This document shows, piece after piece, positions 1 to 8,950 of a stretch of DNA of 64,000 nt (position 1 is the first letter of the stretch; each line of letters opens with the position of its first letter). The DNA is from Mucilaginibacter sp. KACC 22773. GTDB taxonomy: Bacteria > Bacteroidota > Bacteroidia > Sphingobacteriales > Sphingobacteriaceae. Where the stretch lies: positions 1,178,001 to 1,242,000 of the forward strand of contig NZ_CP117883.1 of the NCBI RefSeq assembly GCF_028736215.1, written 5' to 3'. Both the position numbers and the translations under genes were made by a program. The notes under the pieces were generated by a model, which was not told the DNA's origin, did no database searches, and was given only the letters and a program-made list of their open reading frames with translations.

Positions 1-120
1 TTGTTGCAGGTGTGCTTTTTAGGGTTGATTAGCCCGGAAGTAATCCTTTTGGATAGCTTGGATGAAATAGCTGCCAGCTCTGCTGAAAAACATTTTTTTG
101 TGTGGGGATGTTTAAAGTAA
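1..120 (+). other. possible 3' end of an unrecognised gene cut by the window edge
   Basis: Frame 1 is open from the first base to a TAA at 118-120, giving 39 residues that end in FFVWGCLK. I do not recognise the sequence, and a chance open frame of this length is quite possible. The other two forward frames close within 30 bases. Nothing on the minus strand runs out of the window here. If it is real, it would be the last gene upstream of the rhamnose genes. Confidence 0.2.
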
Positions 121-475
121 AGTATTTGCGATGTTTGGACAAAAAAGATTATTTATTTTGATACACACATTGTGCTATTTCGATGGCGTGGTCTCCTGCA
201 CCTGGCGGGCAGAAAATATTGTTGAAATTATTTATAGGTGATTAAATATACAGCCGGGACTGGTAAAGCAGCCGTATTGAAATTTTTGATTTTGTACCTT
301 TACAAAATTAAAAAGAAGTTACACATAAATAAACAAATGGGCAATGCTTATTTTGAAAGGCCATCCCGAACATCAAAATAACCAATAATATTGCATTAAT
401 AAGGATACAAGCTATAATTACTTATATTATACAAAATATAAAACTTTAACCGACAAATAATCATTTCCATACACG
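121..475. other. non-coding leader region upstream of rfbC
   Basis: This AT-rich 355-base stretch has no convincing coding frame; the longest start-led frame, from 337, is 14 codons. A TAccTTTA sequence at 295-302, with TTG at 277-279, weakly resembles the Bacteroidetes -7/-33 promoter pattern, but the spacing (15 bases) is short and the -7 box is imperfect. It probably carries the promoter of the rfbC-rfbD-rfbA operon. Confidence 0.4.
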
Positions 476-1030
476 ATGCTAATCACACCCACTCCGCTCG
501 AAGGATGCATAATTATAACCCCCAGGATTTTTAATGATGCCCGGGGATACTTTTTTGAATCCTATAACACGCAAAACTTTAACAATGCAGTAGGTTACGA
601 GGTGAATTTTGTTCAGGATAATCAATCGTATTCAACAAAAGGCGTATTCAGGGGGTTGCATCTGCAAAAAGGCGAATATGCGCAAGCAAAGCTGGTGAGG
701 GTAACTAAAGGTGAGGTGTTGGATGTAGCTGTCGATTTGCGCACAGGCTCGCCCACTTATGCCCAGCACTTCTCGGTAAGGCTATCTGAAGAAAATAACC
801 AGCAGCTTTTTATTCCCCGTGGCTTTGCACATGGCTTCATCGTATTGAGCGATATTGCGGTTTTTCAATACAAATGCGATAATTATTACCATAAAGCGGC
901 CGAAGGCGGGTTACATTATGCTGATCCGGAGTTGAATATTGATTGGGGTATGCCGGCAAGCGAATTGTTAGTATCTGAAAAGGACCTTGAACTGCCATTT
1001 TTAAAAGATGCAGGTGAGCTGGGTTTTTAA
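476..1030 (+). CDS. rfbC: dTDP-4-dehydrorhamnose 3,5-epimerase
   Basis: The enzyme epimerises C3 and C5 of dTDP-4-dehydro-6-deoxyglucose, the third step of dTDP-L-rhamnose synthesis. The 184-residue length is normal for RmlC. The small cupin fold is recognisable from FNDARGYFFESY near the N-terminus, FRGLHLQ with the expected catalytic His at residue 62, and PRGFAHGF around 114-121. The expected catalytic Tyr is at about residue 132. It is the first gene of an rfbC-rfbD-rfbA run on one strand. The dehydratase gene rfbB, which would complete the pathway, is not in the window and may lie elsewhere. Identification is firm. Confidence 0.95.
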   Translation: MLITPTPLEGCIIITPRIFNDARGYFFESYNTQNFNNAVGYEVNFVQDNQSYSTKGVFRGLHLQKGEYAQAKLVRVTKGEVLDVAVDLRTGSPTYAQHFSVRLSEENNQQLFIPRGFAHGFIVLSDIAVFQYKCDNYYHKAAEGGLHYADPELNIDWGMPASELLVSEKDLELPFLKDAGELGF

Positions 1031-1072
1031 TAATTACATTTATCGCCAGTACTTAAATTATAAAATTTCGAT

Positions 1073-1936
1073 ATGCAAAATATAGTAGTATTCGGTGCTT
1101 CTGGCCAGTTGGGGCAGTGTTTGAAAAAGGTAGCCGCCGTTAAAGGTATCACTTTCATGTTTTTTCCTCCCGAATCTGAAGCCAATATCCTGGACGCAGG
1201 GTTACTAAATAAGGTATTTGAACAATATAAACCTGCTTATGTTATTAATTGCGCAGCTTACACCGCTGTGGATAAAGCAGAAGACGATATTGACCTTGCC
1301 CGCAAAATAAACAAGACCGGTGCCGAAAACCTGGCAATTCAGTGTAAGGTACACGATGCGGTATTGGTACAAATCTCAACCGATTTTGTTTTCAGGGGGG
1401 ACGTACCCAGCCCACTTGCAGAAGATGATATTGCCGAACCAATAAGCATTTATGGCCTTACAAAATTAGAAGGCGAGCAGGAGGTTGCCACAATTTTGCC
1501 GGCGCATTACATTATCCGTACCAGCTGGTTGTATTCTGAATTTGCCAATAATTTTGTTAAAACTATGCTTAAGCTTGGTGCCGAAAGGGACGAGTTGAAG
1601 ATCATTGTCGACCAGGTGGGTACCCCCACATACGCTATTGACCTGGCGGGCGCTATATTGGATATCATTGCTTCGGGACAAGGCAACTACGGTACCTATC
1701 ATTACAGCAATGAAGGCGTTACCTCGTGGTACGATTTTGCGAAAGGCATATTTGATATATCAAATACCCAGGTGAAAGTTTATCCCATACGTACAAGCGA
1801 ATATCCTACAAGGGCAACAAGGCCCGCTTTTTCTGTAATGGATAAATCAAAGATTAAGAAAACATTTGGCATTAGTATCCCGTACTGGCGTGACAGTCTT
1901 AAAGTTTGTATTGAAGCGCTTGAATCTGGACAATAA
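1073..1936 (+). CDS. rfbD: dTDP-4-dehydrorhamnose reductase
   Basis: It reduces dTDP-4-dehydro-L-rhamnose to dTDP-L-rhamnose with NAD(P)H. The 287-residue protein is an extended short-chain dehydrogenase: the glycine-rich nucleotide loop GASGQLG is at residues 8-14, and the catalytic YGLTK (Tyr127, Lys131) lies in the context SIYGLTKLEGE. INCAAYTAVDKAE and the RTSWLYS motif are typical of RmlD. The gene starts 42 bases after rfbC and ends 18 bases before rfbA, consistent with one transcript. Confidence 0.95.
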   Translation: MQNIVVFGASGQLGQCLKKVAAVKGITFMFFPPESEANILDAGLLNKVFEQYKPAYVINCAAYTAVDKAEDDIDLARKINKTGAENLAIQCKVHDAVLVQISTDFVFRGDVPSPLAEDDIAEPISIYGLTKLEGEQEVATILPAHYIIRTSWLYSEFANNFVKTMLKLGAERDELKIIVDQVGTPTYAIDLAGAILDIIASGQGNYGTYHYSNEGVTSWYDFAKGIFDISNTQVKVYPIRTSEYPTRATRPAFSVMDKSKIKKTFGISIPYWRDSLKVCIEALESGQ

Positions 1937-1954
1937 AATCTAAACAACCCTCAT

Positions 1955-2815
1955 ATGAAAGGAATTATCCTGGCAGGCGGCTCCGGAACCCGTCTTTACC
2001 CAATTACCAAAGCCATCAGCAAGCAACTGATGCCTATTTACGATAAACCAATGATTTATTATCCCTTATCGGTATTGATGCTTGCCGGGATAAACGAGAT
2101 ATTAATAATAACAACTCCCGAAGATCAGCCTGGTTTTGTGCGTTTGCTGGGCGATGGCAGCGAACTTGGTTGCCGGTTTGAGTTTGCAGTGCAGGAAGTA
2201 CCTAATGGGCTTGCGCAGGCTTTTGTAATTGGAGCTGATTTTATTGGCACTGATAAGGTAGCTTTGGTACTTGGCGACAATATATTTTATGGATCGGGCT
2301 TTAGCAAGTTGTTGCAAAGTTTTAACGACGTAAATGGTGCAGCTATATTTGCTTACCCCGTTGCTGATCCTGAAAGATATGGCGTAGTTGAGTTTGACAA
2401 AAACTTTAAAGCGCTGTCTATCGAAGAGAAGCCTTTAAAGCCAAAATCAAATTATGCCGTGCCCGGCTTGTATTTTTATGACAACCAGGTTGTAGAAATT
2501 GCAAAGAACATCCCGGCATCACCGAGGGGCGAATTTGAAATTACCGATGTAAACAGGATCTATCTTGAAAAAGGAGAACTCCAGGTTGGTGTAATGGACC
2601 GCGGTACCGCGTGGCTTGATACCGGTACTTTTGATTCGCTAAGCGATGCGTCGGAATTTGTGAGGGTTATTGAAAAACGACAGTGTACCAAAATAGGCTG
2701 CATTGAAGAAGTGGCTTACAGGATGGGCTTTATAACATATGAACAGCTGCAAGTGTTAGCTCAAAAATATATTAAAAGCGGGTACGGGAAATATATCCAA
2801 GGAATACAAGAATAG
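1955..2815 (+). CDS. rfbA: glucose-1-phosphate thymidylyltransferase
   Basis: It joins dTTP and glucose-1-phosphate to form dTDP-glucose, the entry step to dTDP-rhamnose. The 286-residue length matches RmlA. The nucleotide-binding signature [16 protein letters not shown] opens the protein, followed by [17 protein letters not shown] and the metal/sugar region [12 protein letters not shown] and GEFEITD are also family motifs. It is the third gene of the operon, and a strong hairpin terminator follows it within 40 bases, so the operon probably ends here. Confidence 0.96.
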   Translation: MKGIILAGGSGTRLYPITKAISKQLMPIYDKPMIYYPLSVLMLAGINEILIITTPEDQPGFVRLLGDGSELGCRFEFAVQEVPNGLAQAFVIGADFIGTDKVALVLGDNIFYGSGFSKLLQSFNDVNGAAIFAYPVADPERYGVVEFDKNFKALSIEEKPLKPKSNYAVPGLYFYDNQVVEIAKNIPASPRGEFEITDVNRIYLEKGELQVGVMDRGTAWLDTGTFDSLSDASEFVRVIEKRQCTKIGCIEEVAYRMGFITYEQLQVLAQKYIKSGYGKYIQGIQE

Positions 2816-2850
2816 CAGCATAGTACCCAATTATATAGGGTTTTAAAATG

Positions 2851-2880
2851 AAAACGGATTGACTGCGCCAATCCGTTTTT
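2851..2880 (+). terminator. rho-independent terminator of the rfb operon
   Basis: An 11-base-pair stem (2851-2861 with 2869-2879) with a 7-base loop is followed by a T run (2876-2881). It lies 35 bases after the rfbA stop codon. The right half is directly followed by a promoter-like TAttTTTG box for the next gene. Confidence 0.85.
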
Positions 2881-2890
2881 TGTATTTTTG
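2859..2890 (+). promoter_or_regulatory. candidate Bacteroidetes promoter of the L-2-hydroxyglutarate oxidase gene
   Basis: TTG at 2859-2861 and TAttTTTG at 2883-2890 are separated by 21 bases. This fits the known TTG-N17-23-TAnnTTTG pattern for Bacteroidetes. The -33 element lies inside the preceding terminator stem, so terminator and promoter are physically overlapped. A start site near 2897 would give a leader of about 55 bases. Confidence 0.5.
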
Positions 2891-2951
2891 GACGGACTTA
2901 AAAGTTTAGGCGTAAATTAACGTTATTAAAGTAACATGGAATACTCAAGCA

Positions 2952-4169
2952 ATGGAAAACCTATATGATCTTATTGTTGTAGGTGGCGGCATTGTTGGGA
3001 TGGCGACAGCCTATAAAATCAATACACGCAATCCTGATAAAAAAATCCTTGTGCTGGAGAAGGAAGGCGAGGTGGCGGCCCACCAAACGGGGCATAATTC
3101 GGGCGTTATTCATTCGGGTATCTACTACAAACCCAATTCATATAAGGCTAAATTATGCGTAAATGGCCGCCGGGAACTGGTTGCGTTCGCAAAAGAGCAT
3201 AACGTACCTCATGACATTTGCGGAAAAGTCATTGTAGCTACCAAACAATCGGAATTGGCCCACATGAACAAGGTTTTTAATAACGGCCTGGCCAACGGGG
3301 TAGAAGGGATTGAACGTATAAACAGTGTGCAGATTAAAGAAATTGAACCTTATTGTGAAGGGATTGAAGGCATCTGGGTGCCTTGCACCGGCATTATTGG
3401 CTTTGCTGCCGTTACGCGTAAATACCGCGAACTGTTTGAGGCTAAATTCCCCCAAAGCAAAGTACTTACCAATTGCGCTGCCAAAGCATTTGAACACCAT
3501 GCCGATTATACCACAGTTGTTGCCAGCAAAGGTACCTTTAATACAAAATATTTAATTACCGCGGGCGGATTACAAGCCGACAGGTTGGCAGCCGGTGCCG
3601 GTGCGCCAAGCGAGGCCCATATAGTTGGCTTCCGGGGCGATTATTTTGATTTGACCGAACAGGGGAAAAGCAAAGTGAAAAACCTTATCTACCCGGTACC
3701 AAATCCCGAGTTCCCTTTCCTTGGCGTACATTTTACGCGGATGATTGACGGTACCGTAGAGTGCGGCCCCAACGCCGTATTTGTATTTAAGCGCGAAGGA
3801 TACGGCAAAACCGATTTTTCGTTAGGCGATACTATCGAGGCTTTGAAATTTAAAGGAACCTGGAACCTGTTTACAAAACATTGGCGTTTTGGGCTTGATG
3901 AGTACCGGCGTGCGTTTTCAAAAAAACGTTTTTTAACCGGCCTGCAACAGCTTATCCCCAGCCTTACTATGGACGATTTACAGCCGGGCCGTGCCGGCGT
4001 AAGGGCAATGGCCATATCTGCCGAAGGCGAAACTCTTGATGATTTTAAAATTGAAGCCAAGGATAATATGCTGCATGTTATCAACGCCCCATCGCCGGCG
4101 GCAACAGCATCGTTAGCTATTGGCAATGCAATTGCCGATATGGCTGCCGGGCAGTTTGGTTTTTATTAG
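2952..4169 (+). CDS. lhgO: L-2-hydroxyglutarate oxidase (FAD-dependent, LhgO family)
   Basis: It oxidises L-2-hydroxyglutarate to 2-oxoglutarate and clears this by-product of central metabolism. The 405-residue length is usual for LhgO. The N-terminal DLIVVGGGIVGMATAY is the FAD dinucleotide-binding motif (GGGIVG at residues 11-16), and HNSGVIHSGIYY is the conserved DAO-fold motif near residue 50. It appears monocistronic, with a terminator and a candidate promoter upstream and a hairpin downstream. The DAO family also includes glycerol-3-phosphate dehydrogenases, but the length and motifs favour LhgO. Confidence 0.9.
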   Translation: MENLYDLIVVGGGIVGMATAYKINTRNPDKKILVLEKEGEVAAHQTGHNSGVIHSGIYYKPNSYKAKLCVNGRRELVAFAKEHNVPHDICGKVIVATKQSELAHMNKVFNNGLANGVEGIERINSVQIKEIEPYCEGIEGIWVPCTGIIGFAAVTRKYRELFEAKFPQSKVLTNCAAKAFEHHADYTTVVASKGTFNTKYLITAGGLQADRLAAGAGAPSEAHIVGFRGDYFDLTEQGKSKVKNLIYPVPNPEFPFLGVHFTRMIDGTVECGPNAVFVFKREGYGKTDFSLGDTIEALKFKGTWNLFTKHWRFGLDEYRRAFSKKRFLTGLQQLIPSLTMDDLQPGRAGVRAMAISAEGETLDDFKIEAKDNMLHVINAPSPAATASLAIGNAIADMAAGQFGFY

Positions 4170-4187
4170 CATTTTAAAAACTTCCAT

Positions 4188-4218
4188 AAAAAGCCGGCAA
4201 ACTATTTGCGGGCTTTTT
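4188..4218 (+). terminator. rho-independent terminator after lhgO
   Basis: Stem 4188-4201 pairs with 4205-4218 around a 3-base loop, with one G-G mismatch. The right arm ends in TTTTT. The position, 18 bases after the stop codon, fits lhgO. Confidence 0.75.
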
Positions 4219-4259
4219 AGTTTTTACAATTCCTGCACATATTTGTTACAATGTCCCGT

Positions 4260-4267
4260 TACATTTG
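4260..4267 (+). promoter_or_regulatory. TAnnTTTG -7 box upstream of the DUF1800 gene
   Basis: TAcaTTTG matches the Bacteroidetes -7 consensus. The nearest TTTG (4242-4245) is only 14 bases upstream, shorter than the usual spacing, so only the -7 part is supported. A start site near 4274 would give a leader of about 50 bases. Confidence 0.35.
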
Positions 4268-4325
4268 GATTAAACTATCCCTGCTCATCTTGGTCATAGA
4301 ATTGTAAACGAAAAATAATTCATTT

Positions 4326-6224
4326 ATGAAATCATTAAAAGGGTTGATGCTGCCGGTGTTTGCGCTCATTGGCGGTTTGCTGTTTTTTTCATCGTTTTAT
4401 GACCGCAATAATCCAAACGAGATTCATAAGTTCCCCTATAAACAGGCTGGTTTGAGTAAAAATCAGGCTGCGGCACATTTACTAAGCCGTTTTACCTATG
4501 GCGCCACGCCAGGCCAGGTTGAAGCCGTAGCCCGCGAGGGTTTGGAAAAATGGTTTAGCGAGCAATTGGATGCCAAACTACCGGATGATTCCCTTAACCA
4601 TACGCTGGATAGCTTTGATGCTCTTAAACTAAGCAACAGCCAAATTGTTGATACCTATCCCCGGCCGGGGATTGTAGCACGGCGGGCTATAAAAGATGGG
4701 ATTATCAATAAAGATTCAATTCAAAATAATAAGCCCGAATATAAAAAGATGCTACAGGAGTATATGGTTCAAAAGGGCATGAAACCACAGCAGGAGCTAT
4801 TCAGGCAGTTCATCAATCAAAAAATACTAAGGGCAGCCTATACAAATAACCAGCTGCAGGAGGTAATGACCAGTTTTTGGTTTAACCATTTCAACGTATC
4901 TATTACTAAAAATGAATGCGCCCAGTTTATACCTGATTATGAGCGCGATGTTATCAGGCCTGATGCATTGGGTAAGTTTAATGATTTGTTGTTAGCCACA
5001 GCCAAATCGCCGGCTATGTTGTATTACCTGGATAATTTTAGCAGCGCATCTGCCCTGCCAGAGAAGCCTAAAATAACACTCAAATTGGTGTTTGCTGATA
5101 CAACTAAGCAAGCCATGGCACTTAACCAATTAAAAAAAGCAAGGCAGCAACGTGGCCTTAACGAAAACTACGCCCGAGAAGTAATGGAACTGCATACGCT
5201 GGGTGTTGATGGCGGGTACAGCCAGCAGGATGTTACCCAGGCGGCTAAGGTGCTTACAGGTTGGTCAGTATACCCTATGGGTGATTTTAGCAAGGGAAAC
5301 GATATTATATCAAAAGTTATAGATAAGGGCATTATTGCTGAGGGAATGGTGCATGACGGCGATTTTTTATTCACCCCGGGCCGCCATGATAATAGCGAGA
5401 AGATTGTATTAGGCCGGCACTTTGGCCCCAATCGCGGTTACGATGAAGGTGTACAATTATTGAGTATGCTGGCACATCACCCCTCAACCGCAAAATTCAT
5501 ATCGCGCAAGCTGGCGGTAAGGTTTGTGAGCGATGCTCCACCACAGAGTTTAATTGATAAAATGGCCAAAACGTTTTTAAACAGTGATGGTGATATCAAA
5601 CAGGTGTTAATCACGATGGTATCGGCGCCGGAGTTTTGGTCGGCATCTGCCTTGCGCGAAAAAACAAAATCGCCGTTTGAACTGGCCATAAATACAGTGC
5701 GTAGCTTAAACGCCCAGGTGACACAGCCATACCAGTTATATACCTGGATAAACCGCATGGGCGAAAAGGTATATTATTACCAGGCGCCAACCGGCTTCCC
5801 GGATAAGGGCCAGTACTGGATCAACACAGGGGCTTTACTTAGCCGGATGAATTTTGGGCTGGCTTTTGCAACAGGTAGAATTCCCGGCATAAAATTCGAC
5901 TTATTAAAATTAAACAGAGGCCACGAGCCCGAAAGCAGCCAGGCAGCACTTATTACCTATAGCAAACTTATTATGCCCGAACGGCCGTTGGATAACACTA
6001 TAAAACAACTCACCCCAATGCTCAATGATCCGCAACTGGTGGTAAAGGTAGATAAGGCAAGTAATATTACTACGCCGCCGGTTAAAGATGCCTTATCAAT
6101 GGTGGGCGACACCACGGGCAAAAAAGCCAGGACACAGGTAATGCCTAAACCCGATGAGGCAAAATCAATGATGGCCCAGGTAGTTGGTATTATCATTGGA
6201 TCGCCGGAATACCAACGACGTTAA
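4326..6224 (+). CDS. DUF1800 domain-containing exported protein
   Basis: This 632-residue protein belongs to the DUF1800 family (Pfam PF08811); the biochemical role is unknown. It starts with a hydrophobic segment (residues about 7-23), probably a signal peptide or membrane anchor. The family features HLLSRFTYGATPGQ near the N-terminus, FWFNHF, ENYAREVMELHTLGVDGGYSQQDV and GRHDNSEK are all visible. It is followed after about 20 bases by a DUF1501 gene, a pairing seen widely in Bacteroidetes, Planctomycetes and Proteobacteria. The two products probably act together outside the cytoplasm. No frameshift is seen. Confidence 0.85.
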   Translation: MKSLKGLMLPVFALIGGLLFFSSFYDRNNPNEIHKFPYKQAGLSKNQAAAHLLSRFTYGATPGQVEAVAREGLEKWFSEQLDAKLPDDSLNHTLDSFDALKLSNSQIVDTYPRPGIVARRAIKDGIINKDSIQNNKPEYKKMLQEYMVQKGMKPQQELFRQFINQKILRAAYTNNQLQEVMTSFWFNHFNVSITKNECAQFIPDYERDVIRPDALGKFNDLLLATAKSPAMLYYLDNFSSASALPEKPKITLKLVFADTTKQAMALNQLKKARQQRGLNENYAREVMELHTLGVDGGYSQQDVTQAAKVLTGWSVYPMGDFSKGNDIISKVIDKGIIAEGMVHDGDFLFTPGRHDNSEKIVLGRHFGPNRGYDEGVQLLSMLAHHPSTAKFISRKLAVRFVSDAPPQSLIDKMAKTFLNSDGDIKQVLITMVSAPEFWSASALREKTKSPFELAINTVRSLNAQVTQPYQLYTWINRMGEKVYYYQAPTGFPDKGQYWINTGALLSRMNFGLAFATGRIPGIKFDLLKLNRGHEPESSQAALITYSKLIMPERPLDNTIKQLTPMLNDPQLVVKVDKASNITTPPVKDALSMVGDTTGKKARTQVMPKPDEAKSMMAQVVGIIIGSPEYQRR

Positions 6225-6245
6225 TTTGATAAATTGCAAAAGATT

Positions 6246-7520
6246 ATGTTATCAAGACGAGGATTTTTAAAAACAGGTGGCCTTGCCCTTTTTGGCGTTG
6301 GGCTTATGGGAGGCATACCGGCATTTATAGCCGAAGCTGCCGCGCAGGATAAGATAATAACCCCTTATAAAAAAGGAAAAACGCTGGTGTGCATTTTTCA
6401 GCGTGGTGCAATGGATGGATTGATGGCCGTAACCCCGTTTACCGATCAATACCTTAAGGAGGCCCGCCCCGGCTTATTTATGGATGCTGCCAAAACAGGT
6501 AACGATAACCCATTGATAGACCTCGATGGCAGGTTTGGATTACACCCGTCAATGAAGGCTTTTGAACCTATGTTTCGCGAAAAAAGGCTGGGCATAGTTC
6601 ATGGTATCGGCTCGCCAAATAACACCCGCTCGCATTTTGATGCGCAGGATTACATGGAAAGCGGCACACCCTTTAATAAAGGTACTGCAAGTGGTTGGCT
6701 TAACCGTGCTGTTGGATTGTTAGGCCATGATGCGCTTACACCTTTTACAGCAGTAAGCTTAACATCGGCTATGCCCCGTTCTTTTTATGGCGATAACCCG
6801 GCCGTTGCAATCAGCAACCTGCAGGATTTTGCATTGCAAATGCGTGGTAACCCTGCAGGTACCAACCTGGCCGCAAAAAGCTTTGAAGAGCTTTATGACA
6901 GAACCGCTCCCGGTTTATTAAAAGATACTGGCAAGGAGAGTTTTGATGCCTTAAAAATGCTGCAAAAGGCCAATATTAAAAATTATGTACCCGCCAACGG
7001 CGCCGTTTATCCAAACTCGGCTTTAGGTAATTCTTTAAAGCAAATTGCGCAGTTGATAAAAATGAATGTGGGTATGGAAGTAGCTTTTGCCGAATCAAAT
7101 GGTTGGGATACGCACTTTAACCAGGGAACGGCGAATGGCATATTTGCCCGCAACGTAGCAGATCTGAGCAATAGCATGATGGCTTTCTGGACGGACATTG
7201 GCAGTACCTACCAGGATGATGTAACGGTAATGACAATGACCGAATTTGGCCGCACCGTTCATCAAAATGGAACTGGCGGTACCGATCATGGCCGCGCATC
7301 GTGTAACTTTATTTTAGGCAACAGTGTAAACGGTGGCCTGGTGCACGGCAATATGCAGCCACTCGCAACAGAAAACCTGGAAGATGGCCGCGACCTTGCC
7401 GTTACAACTGATTTTAGAAACGTGTTTAGCGAAGTGGCCGATAAGCACCTCAGGATCAGCAATGATAAAGTCCTCTTTCCTGATTTTACCGCTAAACCAA
7501 TAGGTGTATTTAAGGCCTGA
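6246..7520 (+). CDS. DUF1501 domain-containing protein with Tat signal
   Basis: The protein has 424 residues from the ATG at 6246; a TTG at 6234 in the same frame would add four residues. The N-terminus MLSRRGFLKTGGLALFG has the twin-arginine pattern SRRGFLK, predicting export of a folded, possibly cofactor-bearing protein. DUF1501 (PF07394) is related to the sulfatase/alkaline phosphatase fold; motifs include CIFQRGAMDGL, GIGSPNNTRSHFDAQDYME and TMTEFGRT followed by GGTDHGRA. It forms a two-gene unit with the DUF1800 gene upstream. Substrate and function are unknown. Confidence 0.85.
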   Translation: MLSRRGFLKTGGLALFGVGLMGGIPAFIAEAAAQDKIITPYKKGKTLVCIFQRGAMDGLMAVTPFTDQYLKEARPGLFMDAAKTGNDNPLIDLDGRFGLHPSMKAFEPMFREKRLGIVHGIGSPNNTRSHFDAQDYMESGTPFNKGTASGWLNRAVGLLGHDALTPFTAVSLTSAMPRSFYGDNPAVAISNLQDFALQMRGNPAGTNLAAKSFEELYDRTAPGLLKDTGKESFDALKMLQKANIKNYVPANGAVYPNSALGNSLKQIAQLIKMNVGMEVAFAESNGWDTHFNQGTANGIFARNVADLSNSMMAFWTDIGSTYQDDVTVMTMTEFGRTVHQNGTGGTDHGRASCNFILGNSVNGGLVHGNMQPLATENLEDGRDLAVTTDFRNVFSEVADKHLRISNDKVLFPDFTAKPIGVFKA

Positions 7521-7582
7521 TAATTGCATTTTATTTTTAAAGTAGTTCTGGTTATTAAATTGGCTGGGATTTTTGTGCTTAA

Positions 7583-7630
7583 AAACAAGTAGTTTAATTG
7601 TTAAATAATTTATAATAAAACTACTTGTTT
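7583..7630. repeat. 13-bp perfect inverted repeat between the DUF1501 gene and manC
   Basis: AAACAAGTAGTTT at 7583-7595 is exactly complementary to 7618-7630, with a 22-base AT-rich loop. It lies 62 bases after the DUF1501 stop and about 80 bases before the manC start. It has no long T run, so it could be a terminator-like hairpin for the upstream operon or a regulatory palindrome for manC. Confidence 0.6.
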
Positions 7631-7711
7631 ATTGAATTGTTAATGTATTTTAGTGCTCAAAGTTGCTAATTTTCGATTATGATATATTCAGCTTAATTCT
7701 TAAAATTACAC

Positions 7712-8797
7712 ATGAACAAAAACTACTATGCCATCATCATGGCAGGCGGAATAGGTAGCCGTTTTTGGCCTATAAGCCGCACATCGCATCCTAAACAATT
7801 CATTGATATTCTTGGAACCGGAAAAACGCTTATTCAAAATACTTACGAACGCTTTTTGAAAGTTTGTCCTAAAGAAAATATTTACGTTGTAACCAACGAA
7901 AATTATACCAAACTTGTAAAAACACAGCTTCCGGATATGGAAGACCAGCAAATACTTACCGAGCCGGTTATGCGTAATACCGCCCCTTGCGTAGCTTATG
8001 GATGTTTTAAAATAGAAAGCCTCAACCCTAATGCCGCAATTGTTGTAGCCCCTTCGGATCAGCAGATATTAGATGAAGACGCTTTTGTAACGGCCATCAT
8101 TAAATCGTTAGAGACTGCCACCTCCAATAATTGCCTTGTAACTTTGGGCATCAAGCCATCGAGGCCAGATACCGGCTATGGTTATATTCAATACACCGAT
8201 AATACCATAAATTCAGACTTCCACAAGGTGAAAACCTTTACTGAAAAGCCAACGCTTGATATAGCAAAAACTTTTATCCAAAGCGGTGATTTTTTATGGA
8301 ACGCGGGTATTTTTGTATGGTCGGCCAAGGAAATCGTGAAAGCTTTTGATTCCTTTTTGCCCGAAATGCATGAAATTTTTGCTGATGCCAGGCCGGTTTA
8401 TAATACGGATGCCGAAAAAAATCATATACACAAAGCTTATCAGCAATGTGTTAACATATCCATTGACTATGGGATAATGGAAAAAGCTAATAACGTTTAT
8501 GTATTGCCATCGGAATTTGGCTGGAGCGACCTGGGCACCTGGGCATCCATTTACGACCTGTCCGAAAAGGATTACGTAGGCAACGCAGTAATCCCCTCAG
8601 AGAAAGTGATCATGTACGATTCTTCAAACTGTATGGTAAATGTACCTGGCGAAAAACTGGTGATTTTAAAGGGCCTGCATGATTTTATCGTAGTTGAATC
8701 CAATAATACCCTGATGATTTGCCCGCGAAGTGAGGAGCAAAACGTTAAGCAGGTAGTTGCCGATGTGAAGAGTAAGTTTGGGGCGAAGTATATTTAG
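7712..8797 (+). CDS. manC: mannose-1-phosphate guanylyltransferase
   Basis: It makes GDP-mannose from mannose-1-phosphate and GTP, a donor for the mannosyltransferases and the precursor of GDP-fucose. The 361-residue protein carries the N-terminal nucleotidyltransferase signature IIMAGGIGSRFWPISR with HPKQFID directly after it. TEPVMRNTAPC, FTEKP, LWNAGIFVW and EFGWSDLGTW are typical. The length matches single-domain GDP-Man pyrophosphorylases without the C-terminal isomerase found in longer ManC proteins. It converges on cysN, with a strong terminator in a repeat-rich intergenic region. Confidence 0.93.
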   Translation: MNKNYYAIIMAGGIGSRFWPISRTSHPKQFIDILGTGKTLIQNTYERFLKVCPKENIYVVTNENYTKLVKTQLPDMEDQQILTEPVMRNTAPCVAYGCFKIESLNPNAAIVVAPSDQQILDEDAFVTAIIKSLETATSNNCLVTLGIKPSRPDTGYGYIQYTDNTINSDFHKVKTFTEKPTLDIAKTFIQSGDFLWNAGIFVWSAKEIVKAFDSFLPEMHEIFADARPVYNTDAEKNHIHKAYQQCVNISIDYGIMEKANNVYVLPSEFGWSDLGTWASIYDLSEKDYVGNAVIPSEKVIMYDSSNCMVNVPGEKLVILKGLHDFIVVESNNTLMICPRSEEQNVKQVVADVKSKFGAKYI

Positions 8798-8799
8798 GT

Positions 8800-8949
8800 T
8801 GCAGATGTGCAAATGTGCAGATTTCAGATGTGTAGATTTTAAATGATAAGATAATAGCTTGCTAACTTAACAGGGTCCGGTTTCAAAAGAAGCCGGACCC
8901 TGTTTTTATCATCTGAAATTTAAAAAAATTTGCACATCTGAAATCTGCA
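8800..8949. repeat. inverted array of 7/8-base words between manC and cysN
   Basis: Left block 8800-8850 holds words ending in CAGA, CAAA or TAGA spaced 7-8 bases apart; the right block 8925-8949 carries the complement. TGCAGATTTCAGATGTG at 8816-8832 pairs perfectly with 8933-8949. A second perfect pair is 8802-8813 with 8929-8940. The arms enclose a terminator, and the right arm ends two bases from the cysN stop codon. The right-arm words recur almost unchanged at 39606-39626. Confidence 0.85.
8869..8907. terminator. strong terminator shared by convergent manC and cysN
   Basis: A 16-base-pair stem (8869-8884 with 8889-8904, one G-T wobble) closes on an AAAA loop and is followed by a T run on the plus strand. 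It sits between convergent genes. The minus-strand side has a shorter T stretch, so it mainly serves manC but may act both ways. Confidence 0.85.
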
Positions 8950-8950
8950 A

